Made by a program: the position numbers and the translations under genes. This document shows, in pieces, positions 54,375-64,000 of a stretch of 64,000 bases of DNA; the stretch's first letter is position 1; each line of letters starts with the position of its first letter. The notes under the pieces are model-generated. The model made no database searches. It had not been told where the DNA came from and worked only from the letters and a program-made list of their open reading frames with translations. Origin of the DNA: Tilletia caries. Taxonomy: Eukaryota; Basidiomycota; Exobasidiomycetes; Tilletiales; Tilletiaceae. Where the stretch lies: NCBI GenBank assembly GCA_032718865.1, contig JALUTQ010000045.1, positions 1,798,001 to 1,862,000 of the forward strand, written 5' to 3'.

Positions 54375-54680
54375 ACGCTTTTTCTCAACTGTCTCACGTC
54401 TCACCTTGTCTTTGAAATTGCCTGTAAGTTGGTGTTCGCCTTTGCTCGTACCAACGCCAATTGAAAGAAGATCTGCATGCAACTATTCTCGTCTCAGCGT
54501 CTCAGCCTGAACGCTTCGCTTCCTGTCTCAAGCGAGACGAGGTGGGGTGGGAACCAATCGGGGAATCGGATCCCCTCTGGCATCCTTCCCTTCCCCCCAC
54601 TTGCTTGTTAAGAGCTTGATGCTGGACTTCTCGGACGCGAATCTGCACTCGAGAGCAAGCAGGACTTTACATACCACCGC
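54375..54680. other. 3' flank of paralogue 1 with the empty MITE site
   Basis: The sequence CAATTGAAAGAAGAT at about 54460-54475 followed by CTGCATGCAACTATTCTCG corresponds to the DNA on both sides of the MITE near 59.8/60.67 kb. A segment at about 54600-54670 resembles the promoter of paralogue 2 and includes an exact copy (54651-54670) of 55271-55290. Confidence 0.55.
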
Positions 54681-54789
54681 ATGGACACGACGACATATGT
54701 GCCATGGTCACACATCGACGGGTCAAGCGGCATAATACAGCTGCTCGTTTCATGGACGATGGTCTGCAGCGTGTGCCTGGGACGATGGA

Positions 54790-55067
54790 TAGGACAGGAC
54801 CGGTGGGCGATCGCTAAGGCTGCGTTGGATGCTATCTTGGAGCACAAGGCCGCCATCAAGCGTGACACCTACGAAAGTCGTCTGGAGGAGCGGTGCACGG
54901 CATTCACACCCCTGGCATTTACCCTGGAGGGCGCCGCCCATATTGAGGCAACGGAGGTGCTCAAGTACTGGCGCGGGGTTATGCACTCTTTCTCTTACAT
55001 GTTCAACGCTATTTCTATTTCTCTCCTTAGGTCCAGAGCAGAGACATTTGCGCTCCGTCTATACTAG
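54790..55067 (+). pseudogene. Fragment of LINE endonuclease C-terminus
   Basis: The frame reads ALDAILEHKAAIKRDTYES, CTAFTPLAFTLEGAAHIEA, VLKYWRGVMHSFSYMFNAIS and SLLRSRAETFALRLY. This aligns with the C-terminus of the LINE at 3.7-7.2 kb (LDAKAKHKSQYY, TAFVPLVFSLEGATHAQA, LKQWRSLIPSFSYLVSC, LARTRAETFYLV). It is in plus orientation, 5'-truncated, and sits between the two DUF-type paralogues. The ending and spacing match closely, but the sequences differ enough that this comes from a different, older or related element. Confidence 0.75.
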
Positions 55068-55360
55068 GTCCCTCATTTGAGCCTTTTGTCCCCCCTTCTT
55101 GTCTTCCGTTTTGTACTTCTTCATAACCACCAACATCAATCCACCTTTTCACCACCATCACGACATCACCATTCACCACTGAGATGAGATAAATTCGGGC
55201 GCTCGGATCACATTCGGACAACTGCTTGTCGAGACTCTCGAGAGCTCGATAACTCGATGCTCGACTTCGCGAGAGCAAGCAGGACTTTACCATCATCACC
55301 ATTTCACCACTACATCTCTGCCCGCTCTGCCACGCGTACTTTCCAGCAAAAATCCTTCCG

Positions 55361-57534
55361 ATGCACGGTCCTGGCTTCGCGGATGTCTTTTTGATCGGCG
55401 AGCATGGTGTGGCCTTGACTGAAAACCAATTTCAAGGCATCCTCCCCCGGGAGCAGATCGAGGAGGTAGATCCCGAAATTGAGGTTCTCCCGCTGCAAAA
55501 ATGCTGTGAGTATGTAGCCCATATCCGAAACGATTTGAATCCTTCTTGGCTGACATGTTTGCGTCCTTTCTCCAAAGACATCGAGGCTGTCGCTGGCGCT
55601 CGTTTCCGAATCCGTGTCAAGGAGATTCTGAAGCGCGAGTCAGGGCGCGTCGGCAAGTTTAAGTTCGAGGTCAAGCAAGAAGGGAAGGTATACAATTTCA
55701 AATGGAGCTTCGACAAGAAGGGCTCCGACAATCGGTTGACCTATAACATCTGCCATATCCTGGACGACGATGGGAAAGAGCAAGACATGGTGAGTTAACA
55801 TGCAGCCCCTCTACCTGTCTAGCCAAGCCCTCTCACTTTCTCTCTTGCTTCGACTCCTTGTCGAAACCAGATCCTGCCCCCGTTCAAGCAAGATTCGCAG
55901 CTTGATGAAGGTCCCGTTGTTAGACAGGAAGGTGAGCACTAGAAATTGGACGGCGGCCAGAGCGGAGGCGGGATCTCAATTTTTTTTTTCTTGCTTCCGG
56001 TCACAGGCGACGGCGAATTTGGCCTCGATCACGTCGATTCAGGCAATGTGCTAGTCACAGTCTTTGAGACAGTGCGGCAACGAAAGGAGAGGCAGAGATG
56101 GACCAAAGTCAATTTCTCCGGCAGCGACACCGACGAGGACGACGAGGATGACGAGGACGACGAGGACGACGAGGACTATGAGGACAGCACCGACAACACC
56201 GAAAGCAGCGCTGAGGAAGACGACAGCACTGAAACGGCCCAAGCAATAACCGAAAAAGAAGAAGGGCTGCCGTCTCTGAGAAAGCGCAAGCCTTCTTCTT
56301 CTGCTGTTTCCATGTGAGCACCTCTCTGAATGAATCTTCTCTTCACTTTTACGCTGCTCACTGTGTAGTTGCCTTCCTCGCAGACCCGAGAAGTGGACGG
56401 AGAAGGTCAAGCGGCGTCGCTTCGTTGCCGGGTAAGGTCATTTCCAGCGGTTACGTCTTCCGCCCATCGCACTGGTGACCGGACATAATTGACCTCATGC
56501 TGCTTTTGAAACGGTATAGCCTGGCCCCACTCCCAGAAGCGCCACCTGCCTCAACTGCAACAGCATCTGCAGCTGCTTCATCCGTGTCGGCGGCCTCTTC
56601 GACCGCTTCGACAGCTACCTCAGCCGGGCCGACAGCCGCCTCGGCCGCATCGGACTCCCGCAGGAGTGAGCAGAGCGCCGGAGGGAGTGTGAAGAATCGG
56701 AAGAAGGCAGATAGATGGGAATGGGTGTGGACGAGGAAGCAGGATTTCCTCTTCATATGTCGTCCTCGTGAGGATCTAGACATAAATGGAATCATTCCGA
56801 TACGATCATACGTGGACACAGGAAACCCGCTCCCCGAAGTCGTCGAGAAACCAGGTACGAGCAATTTTCTTCTGGTTTAGCACCTTTTTTTCAGTAAAAC
56901 TCATACTGTCTTTCTCTTACAGCCCCACCAGCAGCATCGTCACCCGAACCAACAGCTTCGAACTCGGCGGCGTCGGCGTCGACAGCTCCGCTTGCAGCAG
57001 CGTCAGCAGCAGCGGCACCGGCATGCGCACCGGAAGCATCGACATCCGCAGCCGCAACCGCAGCAGAGACGCCACCTGGCGCCGCCGTTCCGCCCAGTAG
57101 CGCGTCGAGCACGCAAACAACGCTGACAAATGGAGGTCCGGGAGGGCCAGTACTGGGAAGGGGAACTGTGAAACTGGATAGGGAGGAGGGTGTGGTAAGG
57201 GGCGCTGTGAGCATGGAGAACGAGGAGGGTGTGGTCACGCTGGAGATCAAGCAAGAACAGATTACCCTTGACAGCAAGATCGAGGTGAGTAGTGTCCTAA
57301 GATCAGTAATTGCCCTTAAGCTTCATCCTGACATTTGAGCATTTGATCATTCAGCAAAAGCAATGAGAAATGCAGGCCGCCGTCGAGAAGGCGCGGGTGG
57401 CCGCTGAGGAGATGAAAGCGCTTCTTGCGCAGAAGGCGCGGAACGGCACGCTGGTGAAGCGAGAAGACGCGAACCTCACACCCAATACCGCCCTTGGAGG
57501 AGATTCAAGAAATCAGCCGATTGTGATTGATTGA
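55361..57534 (+). CDS. Basidiomycete protein, possibly DUF7918-related, paralogue 2
   Basis: Exons 55361-55505, 55578-55789, 55871-55931, 56007-56313, 56384-56431, 56520-56854, 56923-57284 and 57376-57534 join in phase. Domain order as in paralogue 1: GPGFADVFLIGEHGVALTEN, then AVAGARFRIRVKEILKRESG, DSGNVLVTVFETVRQRKE, an acidic run of Asp/Glu (about residues 165-190), KPSSSAVSI, then WVWTRKQDFLFICRPREDLD and IIPIRSYVDTGNPLPEVV. An Ala/Pro/Ser linker follows, then VTLEIKQE and LVKRED (sumoylation-type) and the C-terminus NQPIVID, a good match to a SUMO-interacting motif. The reading frame is intact. I infer a nuclear, SUMO-connected protein; DUF7918 assignment is tentative. Confidence 0.65.
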
Positions 57535-57559
57535 GCCGGTCTCGTTGTAAGTTTTCTCG

Positions 57560-58108
57560 ATCCTTGAGAAAGAGCGGTCTGCTTGCTTTCTCTAAGTTCC
57601 GATTTCTTCCTCGCAGTCGAAGGTTTCTTTCTTCGACTGGTCTATCCTTGATCTCGAGCCCAAAATTAGAAGATTCGAAAGGCAAGGCTTCCCTCTCGAG
57701 CCTCGTCTTGCCCCGCCCCGCGACCCGCAAGCACCATCATCAGCCTCGACTCCAGTTATCGTCAAGAATAATCGTCACAAAGCCGTCAGAGTTTCTGACG
57801 TTCAAACCTCCAGCCTCACGTTCCCCAACGTCGCCATCCCCGGTCCAAGACAACTCCTGTTCTCAAACCATGCTGTCGACTACACCAATCTTGCAACGAC
57901 AAGCTCTTTGCCTCGGTCTGTCTCCTCCTGCTCTGATTCCGCTAAGTCTACTCTCTCCTCTGGTCTCACTGCAATTCACAGAATTTTGAAAGTCATTCTT
58001 CTCACAGCTAATGAGATCTGATCTGATCGCCTTTGTCCATTGCTCTCTTTTGGCAAACGCTAATCTTTCTTACGTACTTATGGCCTCTCTTTGTCTAGAT
58101 CCTTGCAA
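57560..58108 (+). other. Coding-like region upstream of the third copy
   Basis: After a good acceptor (TTCCTCGCAG, about 57618) an open frame reads SKVSFFDWSILDLEPKIRRF, then PPRDPQAPSSASTPVIVKNN, and SLTFPNVAIPGPRQLLFSNH. It stays open to about 57985 and has the composition of a nuclear, proline/serine-rich protein. No start codon is in view. It could be part of the 5' gene of the fusion at 58.1 kb or an alternatively spliced 3' extension of paralogue 2. Confidence 0.35.
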
Positions 58109-59672
58109 ATGCGACCGGCAGGCAACAGCAGCTTCAAGACGATTGCTTCGACTGGTAATCAAGGTTGATCGTTGATCTTTGATCCCACAAGCGCACTTTC
58201 CTGTCATTGAGTATACGATTGCAAGTGGATGTGTTCTCTGAGGCATTTGCTGACATGTCCTTCATGCAGGTGACAGCGAGATAGCAACTTCAGCGCCTGC
58301 TTCGAGCGGCGAGGTAGTGGAGACTGTCGGTCCCGTAGTCACTTCCGAAGCGAATTCGACGAGCCGCCTCGATCAGGTGGCTATAGCAGCTGCCGCAACC
58401 GCTGCCGTCGACGCCGATGCATTCTCCGCCTTTGCTGTTGAGGACGCCTACCTCAACTTACACGGAGACCCCACGACCGCAGGCGAGCTCGCCCTCGGAC
58501 CCGCCGCATCGACAGCCACGCAGTATCAAACACAGAGTTATGCAGCTGCCGCTGAAGCTCCTCCGCCTCCACCAGTCCCTCTCGTCCTCGCCGGGCCGAG
58601 GGAAGGAGAAGGTTCTTCCAACGACAAGCGCAAGGCTTCTCCTTCAGAAATCGTCGTGTGAGTACCGCCCTGATTCCAGCTCACTTCTAGCTCTGCACTG
58701 CTAATTGTACAGCGTTGCACTTCACAGACCCGAAGAATACCTGGAGAAGGCCAAGCGGCGTCGACTTGAGTCTCTTCTATTGATTAATACACCTCGCTTG
58801 ATCCAATTGACCTCTGTCTGTTTTCCGAGCATGACAGTCTGGCCCCGCTCCCGGAGGAATCGCGATCAGGACCGGAAGCTGCTTCGGGCACATCCAACTC
58901 GGATGATGAGGGTGCCGATGAGGACAGGATAGTGACAGTGGACAGCAGCACAATGGTTGGGCCTGGATCTGGACAGAGAAGCGACAGTTCCGCTTCGTGT
59001 GTCGGCCCCGGGAAGATCTGGAACACAACCAGATCATTCCTATGCAGGTATTCGCCGATACGGGAAGCCCGCTCCCCCAGGTCATCGAACCAATTGAAAT
59101 GATCGGATCAGGTGCGCAACAATTTTTTGCCGTATCGTCATCGTTTTTCCCCAACGACGCTCATACTGTCTCTTACAGCAGCATCGTCACACGGACCAGC
59201 GGCTTCGATCTCAGCAGCTTCGGCGACAGCAGCACCGGCGCCGCCATCCGCACCGGAAGCATCGACATCGGCGTCTGTATCAGCAACTGCGGTTTCGACC
59301 GTGGAAGGGACGCTGCCACAAGCAGGGATGCAGGAGCCTGTAGGCGGTGTGAAGCGGGAGGAGACAGGTATCACGCTGGAGGTAAAGAAAGAAATTCTGA
59401 ACGGAGACAACGCCATCGGAGACCTAGTCGAGGTTAGTTATACATCGGAACCATGATGATCTTTGATCCATTTCTCGCTTCGTACTGACCAACAGACCTT
59501 TGATGATTCAGGTTCAGGAGGCGCGACGGGAGCTGCAGGCCGCCATCGAGAGGCTGGATAGAGCTCTTTCCGGGGGAACAAGAAACGCCCAGGTCAAGGA
59601 CGAGGTAGAGGACATCAAGCCCAACCTAGCTTTGGGCGGCAACTCGACCGCCGATCCCATCGAGATCGATTG
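58109..59672 (+). pseudogene. Fused and broken third copy of the DUF-type gene
   Basis: The 5' part is new. Exon 58109-58154 (MRPAGNSSFKTIAST) splices to 58270-58657 (GDSEIATSAPASSGEVVETV ... AVEDAYLNLHGDPTTAGELA), an Ala/Pro-rich sequence unlike the paralogues. At about 58599 it joins, in frame, a near-identical copy of paralogue 1 from REGEGSSNDKRKAS onward. The copy is damaged: about ten bases covering the exon-5 donor are missing at 58769 (CTTGAGTCTC in place of CTTGATGCAGGGTGAGTCTC), and one base is lost near 58927 (GAGGACAGGATAG versus GAGGACAGTGATAG). It also lacks one 33-base repeat unit in the Ala-rich linker. The final exon with the DPIEID end is intact. Confidence 0.65.
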
Positions 59673-59808
59673 AACGCTTTCTCTCAACTGTCTCACCGTC
59701 TCACCTTGTCTCTGAAATTGCCTGTAAGTTGGCTCGACTTTCTCTCGTAGCTCGTTGAATCTGTCCGCCTTTGCTCATACATACCGACGTCAATTGAAAG
59801 AAGATGTA

Positions 59809-60671
59809 CAGTGACTTCCAAAACTGTCCCAATAAATCATGGATTCGCACAAAGGTGCAGTTTTCAGCAGCAAATCATCACACAACACCACCTCAAATTC
59901 ACAGGGCTTAAAGCGTAGGACAGTACGTTTCCAGCGCGCGTCGTAGCTTCTCTGTAACTTCAAAATTGATCCCTCGGTGGTGCTCCAAAGTTAGAAGACC
60001 ATTGGGACAGTTTTGTTCACACCCAATTTTTGATTACAAAGTGGTTACAAATTTTTCTAATTCACTCCCCCCATCAAACCCTATTGTCCCGACAGAAATC
60101 AGCTCGCGCTGTAACAACAAAATGGGTCAGCACCACAGAGATGGCTGCGGTAGGCTCCAAGAGGTCCAGCTGGATGAGCTCTGGCAGCTTTCCCGGGTGC
60201 GCGAGGTATGTGTGAGTCGTGAGCACGCTTTTTATGGTCACAATTAGGGACGGTCCTAAGTAAGTCGACAATCGAGACCACACCACCTCACGGACACCCG
60301 CGGGACCCCCAACACCGCCGGGGCTACACGCTCAGGCATCTGCCAGACCCTTCCCCTTCATCGTCAAGTGACCTGAGTTACGATTTGGCGGAGTGGTCGA
60401 GGAAAAAGCTGGTTTTGGATACAATACGTTGTAATCAAAATTGTAATCAAAAGTGGGTGTGAGCAAAACTGGCCCAGTGACCCCGTCACCTTTGAAGCAC
60501 CACCGGCGAGTCAATTCAATAGGCAGACGAAATTTGAAGCATGCGCTGGAAACGTACTGTCCTACGCTTTAAGCCCTGTGAATTTGAGGTGGTGTTGTGT
60601 GATGATTTGCTGCTGAAAACTGCACCTTTGTGCGAATCCATGATTTATTGGGACAGTTTTGGAAGTCACTG
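59809..60671. mobile_element. Tc1/mariner-like MITE, 863 bp, 131-bp perfect terminal inverted repeats
   Basis: The ends are CAGTGACTTCCAAAACTGTC on both strands, with perfect identity over about 131 bp (59809-59939 and 60541-60671). Diverged inverted similarity continues inward for another 100-150 bp. TA flanks both sides (59807-59808 and 60672-60673). CAGTG termini and a TA duplication fit the Tc1/mariner superfamily. The 60-kb interior has only short frames (for example HRDGCGRLQEVQLDELWQLS) and no DDE catalytic domain, so it must move with an external transposase. The paralogous flank at 54.47 kb shows the same DNA without the insertion. Confidence 0.85.
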
Positions 60672-60673
60672 TA

Positions 60674-60901
60674 TGTGCAACATATTCTCATCTCAGCCTG
60701 AACGCTTCGCGCAACGCGTTGCGTCATCCAGCTATAGTCAGCATCACAAGAAGTCGGCTTGGCATTCTGATGAAGGTGTTAAGATCAAAACTGGTGCTCA
60801 TACCGGGACACCAGTGATCATTGAACGGACAGCGTGAAGGGTTGGAAAGGAGGCGATAATACCGCGGTGGGTGATGGAGGATGGCCCGGAGGGAGACACG
60901 C
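60674..60901. other. Continuation of the duplicated flank, then 3' region of a minus-strand gene
   Basis: CTCATCTCAGCCTGAACGCTTCGC here matches about 54494-54520 downstream of paralogue 1. After that, the segment to 60901 is probably the 3' untranslated region of the double-psi barrel gene that follows. Confidence 0.5.
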
Positions 60902-61503
60902 TCAGTTGGGAAGGAACTTCCAGGTGATGCTGTCGTCGATGCGGCCCTTGTCAGTGTCGCCGCCGAGAGCTTTGAAGGCAGCCTTGGTGAGGTACAAGTC
61001 GTCGCAGCTGAAGGAGCCAACTCCGCACACATCGACGACCTTGGCCACCACGGTGTTGCCTCCGTGCGAAAGCTGCACACTGTCTCCACAGTGATTGCGG
61101 TTGCCCTGTTGAGAATGGAAGTAAAAATTTGACCAGAGCAGTATCAGGATCAAGTGCATGGGAAGGCGGGGAGAACGATCCTGATGGTAGCACTCACCGA
61201 GTTGACGAATCCGGGACTGACACAGACTCCGTAGTCGCTGTCGCCGTGATAGAAGCCGCAAGCTCCGGTGCCCTCGCCAGTGTATTTGACTACCCAGACC
61301 ATTGAGATTGTGTATCAGTATTGATTGATCATTGGAGGTTGCTAGCTTCCTTGTCAAGGATGCTCACCTGGCTGCGAAGTGTGACGTGCGCGCGGGTCGA
61401 CTGCGCCATTGGCACGGTCACAGGCCGGGTAGGTTTCGTCGCGAGCGTGGGTGGCCGTCGCGGCGAGGACCAGGAGCATGGAAGCGAGGGTAGTGAGCTG
61501 CAT
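60902..61503 (-). CDS. Secreted double-psi beta-barrel protein (RlpA/barwin-like), copy C
   Basis: Exons 61503-61368, 61289-61198 and 61105-60902 join in phase for about 143 residues. MQLTTLASMLLVLAATATHA is the signal peptide, followed by RDETYPACDRANG, which matches the TYPACD start of copies A and B. The barrel reads GEGTGACGFYHGDSDYGVCV, SPGFVNSGNRNHCGDSVQLS, VVAKVVDVCGVGSFSCDD, LYLTKAAFKALGG and ends SITWKFLPN. The D-x-C and aromatic strand positions of the fold are kept. It has one more intron than copies A and B and is clearly older in divergence. A TATA-like box (TGTATAAAAGG, minus strand) lies about 115 bp upstream near 61618. Confidence 0.8.
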
Positions 61504-62722
61504 CTTTGTGAAGGTGTCAGAGAGGGAGGCGAAAGAATTTGGAAGAGAAAAGTGAAGTGAATGGAACAGGAGAAGAAGTGAGGGGTAGAAGAGGTCAGCT
61601 TGTATCGACCAGCCCCTTTTATACATGTATCCGACTGGTTTAGAGAGTGGCAAGCTTCGATTTACAAGGTGTTTGGGGGGACAGAGGGACAGAAAGACAG
61701 GGACAGAGGGACAGAGGGACAGAGGGCAAATGAAGTTTCCTGCGTCAGGCGTAAAGAGGACATCTCCCCGAGATGGAGTGAATGCTGTGAACGGTGAACG
61801 CCCGCGAGCAACGACCAGCGAGTCCACTGCTGAGCTCTTCGGAGTCCCGAAGTCAGGAACATCGAACAATGACTCCATCGACTCAGAGGGAGGGCGCGAG
61901 AAACTGGGCGTAAAGACGCTCGGCCGCTCGCGATGCGTTGTCCGTGTCCTGCGATGGACTGAGTTACTGACGAAATACGTTCTGTAACGACACCAGCAGA
62001 TTGGCGGAAGCTAAAAGCCGAGCATTGCTCATGTTCCAGGCCCATGTACATACAAGTGATGAGAGGGCGCCTTTCGCCAAAGGGCGATGTATCGATACTC
62101 GACCGAAATTTGAAGGCTGAGTCTGGACCATATCAACTGCGGCCTGCGGGAGACGGGAAAACGTTGGCGCGAACGCAAATGTAACGTTCAAGGCGAGTTG
62201 TCAACTTACAGACCAACATGCGGCATGAGGCAGACTGAGACGATGCGAAGATGACCTTCGTGATGAAGCGTTCCCGTCGGCTGTCACCCTGTCGCGCTGC
62301 CAACTCTTCAGCTTGCATTATCTATATACTGTACCTGCTTCATGCATGCGGATGTAGCATGTAAGTAGCACCCGCCTGCTGTCCAAAAGTACATTGTGGA
62401 AGTGCCCCTGAATCGAACGTGCTGGCACTCGAGCTTGGGAACGATTCCGCCGTCCGAGGGTTGCAGGGACCTGATCGGCCGCGAAGCTATGTATATGGGA
62501 AGGCTTGCCTCACGTTTGGCCACCCACAAGAACCCACTTCTCCCTTCCAGCACAACCCCTCCTATTTTCTCCGCGCAGCTGGACCTGCTCACATTTCCTC
62601 CCACATTTACTTCTTTCGACGTCGATCCCTCCGTCCTCACCAGCAGTCGGTTCTGCTTTTGTTGCCGGCACAACTGCTCCATCGACCTCCCAAGTCCCTT
62701 GCCCACCAACTTTCAATCGACA
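61504..62722. other. Upstream regions and a GGGACAGA tandem array
   Basis: Positions 61678-61728 carry a short tandem array of GACAGAGG/GACAGAAA units. No gene is supported in the remainder. The last 150 bp before 62723 are pyrimidine-rich and probably form the leader of the next gene. Open frames around 61354-62051 overlap each other and look non-coding. Confidence 0.4.
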
Positions 62723-63112
62723 ATGGTTCGATCTGCCTCGATCGTCGGCGGTACTCTTGCCTGCCTAGCCCTCCTCGGCCATGGCCATGCGCAGCCAATC
62801 ATGGTGAGTTCATTTTCGACATACCACAACCCTTTGCGCTGCCCTCTCACTCTGAACCCCGACTTCCTTCTTGATGTCACTCAGGGAACCAAGAACGGCC
62901 CTCGTCCGAAGAATTTCATCCTTATCACTGCGCCAGATGCGGACAAGACATCATCGAGCCTCAGCAGTCGACAGGAGCGACTGAAAGCGAGGGCGGTAGC
63001 CTGGAATACAGTCAACAAGTACACCATGGGCGCCTTGGCTACTTTCCTCGCAGCCGGTGGTATCACAACCCTAGTCGTCGTCAAGAGTGGCGCTGCCCAA
63101 GACAAAGAATGA
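62723..63112 (+). CDS. Small protein with signal peptide and C-terminal membrane segment, 2 exons
   Basis: Exons 62723-62803 and 62885-63112 join in phase; the 81-bp intron has no in-frame stop, so an unspliced form would also be open. The product is 102 residues. MVRSASIVGGTLACLALLGH plus GHAQ is a signal peptide. A middle basic/Ser section (SSSLSSRQERLKARAVAW) is followed by one membrane-spanning stretch (MGALATFLAAGGITTLVVVK) near the end. It could be a type I membrane or GPI-like surface protein. No family is recognised. Confidence 0.55.
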   Translation: MVRSASIVGGTLACLALLGHGHAQPIMVSSFSTYHNPLRCPLTLNPDFLLDVTQGTKNGPRPKNFILITAPDADKTSSSLSSRQERLKARAVAWNTVNKYTMGALATFLAAGGITTLVVVKSGAAQDKE

Positions 63113-63639
63113 TTGTAGTCTCGTAAATGATATGCACTTTCTCCTTGTGTGGAGGCGATGTGAAGCGGTATCGTCGATATCGATGGACGACGGACGCTTC
63201 TGCAGCCAGTCGTGAGCTCACCGATGACGCTGTACAGCCGCTGCGCTTCGAATACATCACATCAATTGAATTTGTTCCGCTGCAGTGATGCCTTGGTACA
63301 TGTGCAAAAGACGTTGCTGTCACTTCAGAAGTCCGACGTTATCTTCAGCGCAAGCTCGGACACTCGTCCATTGCCTGGCGGCGAGTGTGAATGTGGCAGA
63401 GAATCAGTCTCGCGGACGCTTTCCATGTTGTATCACCAACACTATACAGTATGAATGCAGGGAGACGGGCTTCGAACAAGGCGATGCTTCGCATCTTACA
63501 GATGTGTGTATGCATGTCGAGCAAATAACCCAAATGCTGTATTATGATCATTCAGACGACGCCGCGTACATGTCGATTATCGGAAGTCTGCAGCAGGAGG
63601 GATCTGGTGAAGAGGATTCGCGGCCAATTCCCTTACCAT
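63113..63639. other. Intergenic, nothing recognised
   Basis: Short overlapping frames on both strands; no domain, tRNA or repeat that I can support. Confidence 0.4.
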
Positions 63640-64000
63640 TCAAAAGAAGCACACTGTGGCGCGCTGGTTGGTCTGACCATCTCCTGGTCCAGCGCGGCAC
63701 TCGACCGGGTGAGGGCCAAAGAGGAAAAGCCTGCCGTGACCATCATCGCCCAGCTGGATCTCGGTGGTGGCCCAACCGCCCTTGCTGTTTGACGAAGGAA
63801 GAGAGAGCCTGTCAATAAAGGAGGTGGAGAGCAACGAAGCTGTCCTGGGAGGTCGATGCGACTTACGATGAGATAGTGGTCCTGACATCAATGTCCTTGA
63901 ATGGTGGTAACAAAGAGTTTGCTGTGAGTATGAATTGACATGCTTGAGGACTTCGACGGATAGTTTCTCACCTTTGCGTCCACACGCGTAAAGGTATAGG
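63640..64000 (-). CDS. 3' exons of a protein gene running off the window
   Basis: Three exon pieces on the minus strand, 64000-63972 (partial), 63921-63867 and 63784-63640, join in phase with GT-AG borders. The visible sequence is YLYACGRKANSLLPPFKDID, then VRTTISSSKGGWATTEIQLG and DDGHGRLFLFGPHPVECRAG, ending ATVCFF and TGA. Three cysteines and the Gly/aromatic composition suggest a secreted, beta-rich protein. The 5' end lies outside the window. I do not recognise the family. Confidence 0.5.
   Translation of the reverse strand, partial: LYLYACGRKGEKLSVEVLKHVNSYSQQTLCYHHSRTLMSGPLSHRKSHRPPRTASLLSTSFIDRLSLPSSNSKGGWATTEIQLGDDGHGRLFLFGPHPVECRAGPGDGQTNQRATVCFF

Noticed and set aside
54651..55290. 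Simple LINE target-site duplication of 20 bp.
   Set aside because: Similarity extends upstream of the 20-bp word in both flanks, so it is at least partly a duplicated promoter segment; I report it as ambiguous instead.
62385..62475. Possible tRNA gene on the minus strand (TTCGATTC-like B-box).
   Set aside because: The bases flanking the TTCGATT loop do not form a T stem, and I could not build acceptor or anticodon stems.

Overview
The window is nuclear DNA from a filamentous or dimorphic basidiomycete fungus; I cannot name a species. The evidence is short GT-AG introns (about 50-150 nt) in most host genes, a basidiomycete-type gene family with a D-I-D-I-F-L core, tyrosine-recombinase (DIRS/Ngaro-class) retroelements, and small secreted proteins. 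It is an accessory, transposon-rich stretch that gives way to a conserved housekeeping block at about 46.9-52.1 kb.

Layout: 0-3.7 kb has no confident gene. 3.7-7.3 kb (minus) is a decayed non-LTR retrotransposon with a restriction-enzyme-like endonuclease. 7.5-12.75 kb (minus) is a decayed DIRS-class element with Gag, RT-RNase H and tyrosine recombinase. 13.2-13.7 kb is a small secreted-protein gene. 15.9-19.3 kb (minus) is a multi-exon gene of the D-I-D-I-F-L family with an internally shortened core. 19.49-20.73 kb is a PIF/Harbinger-like element with a truncated transposase gene. 20.73-24.26 kb is bounded by perfect 24-bp inverted repeats and carries a broken malate dehydrogenase fragment. 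27-33.4 kb holds small secreted proteins: a double-psi beta-barrel family and two cysteine-rich proteins. 33.7-42.35 kb (plus) is a nearly complete Ngaro-type element with split direct repeats A1-ORFs-B1-A2-B2, interrupted by a very young 2.6-kb LTR element without pol. 43-46.2 kb holds another secreted-protein gene, a second double-psi barrel gene and duplicated flanks.

46.9-52.05 kb carries an Arl8-like GTPase gene (6 exons) and an importin-11/Kap120-type karyopherin gene (3 exons), co-directional. 52.4-60.7 kb is a tandem cluster of a fungal gene family that I tentatively link to DUF7918. Two copies are near full length. A third is a recent segmental duplicate fused to an unrelated 5' part and broken, with an 863-bp Tc1/mariner-like MITE inserted in its 3' flank. 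The empty site is preserved beside copy 1. 60.9-64 kb has a third double-psi barrel gene, a short membrane/secreted protein gene and a partial gene at the window edge.

The most notable structures are the nested retroelement with exact ORF interruption, the split-repeat geometry with a shared TGTGCG core, the inverted-repeat interval with a captured gene fragment, and the duplicated DUF-type cluster whose C-termini resemble SUMO-interacting motifs.
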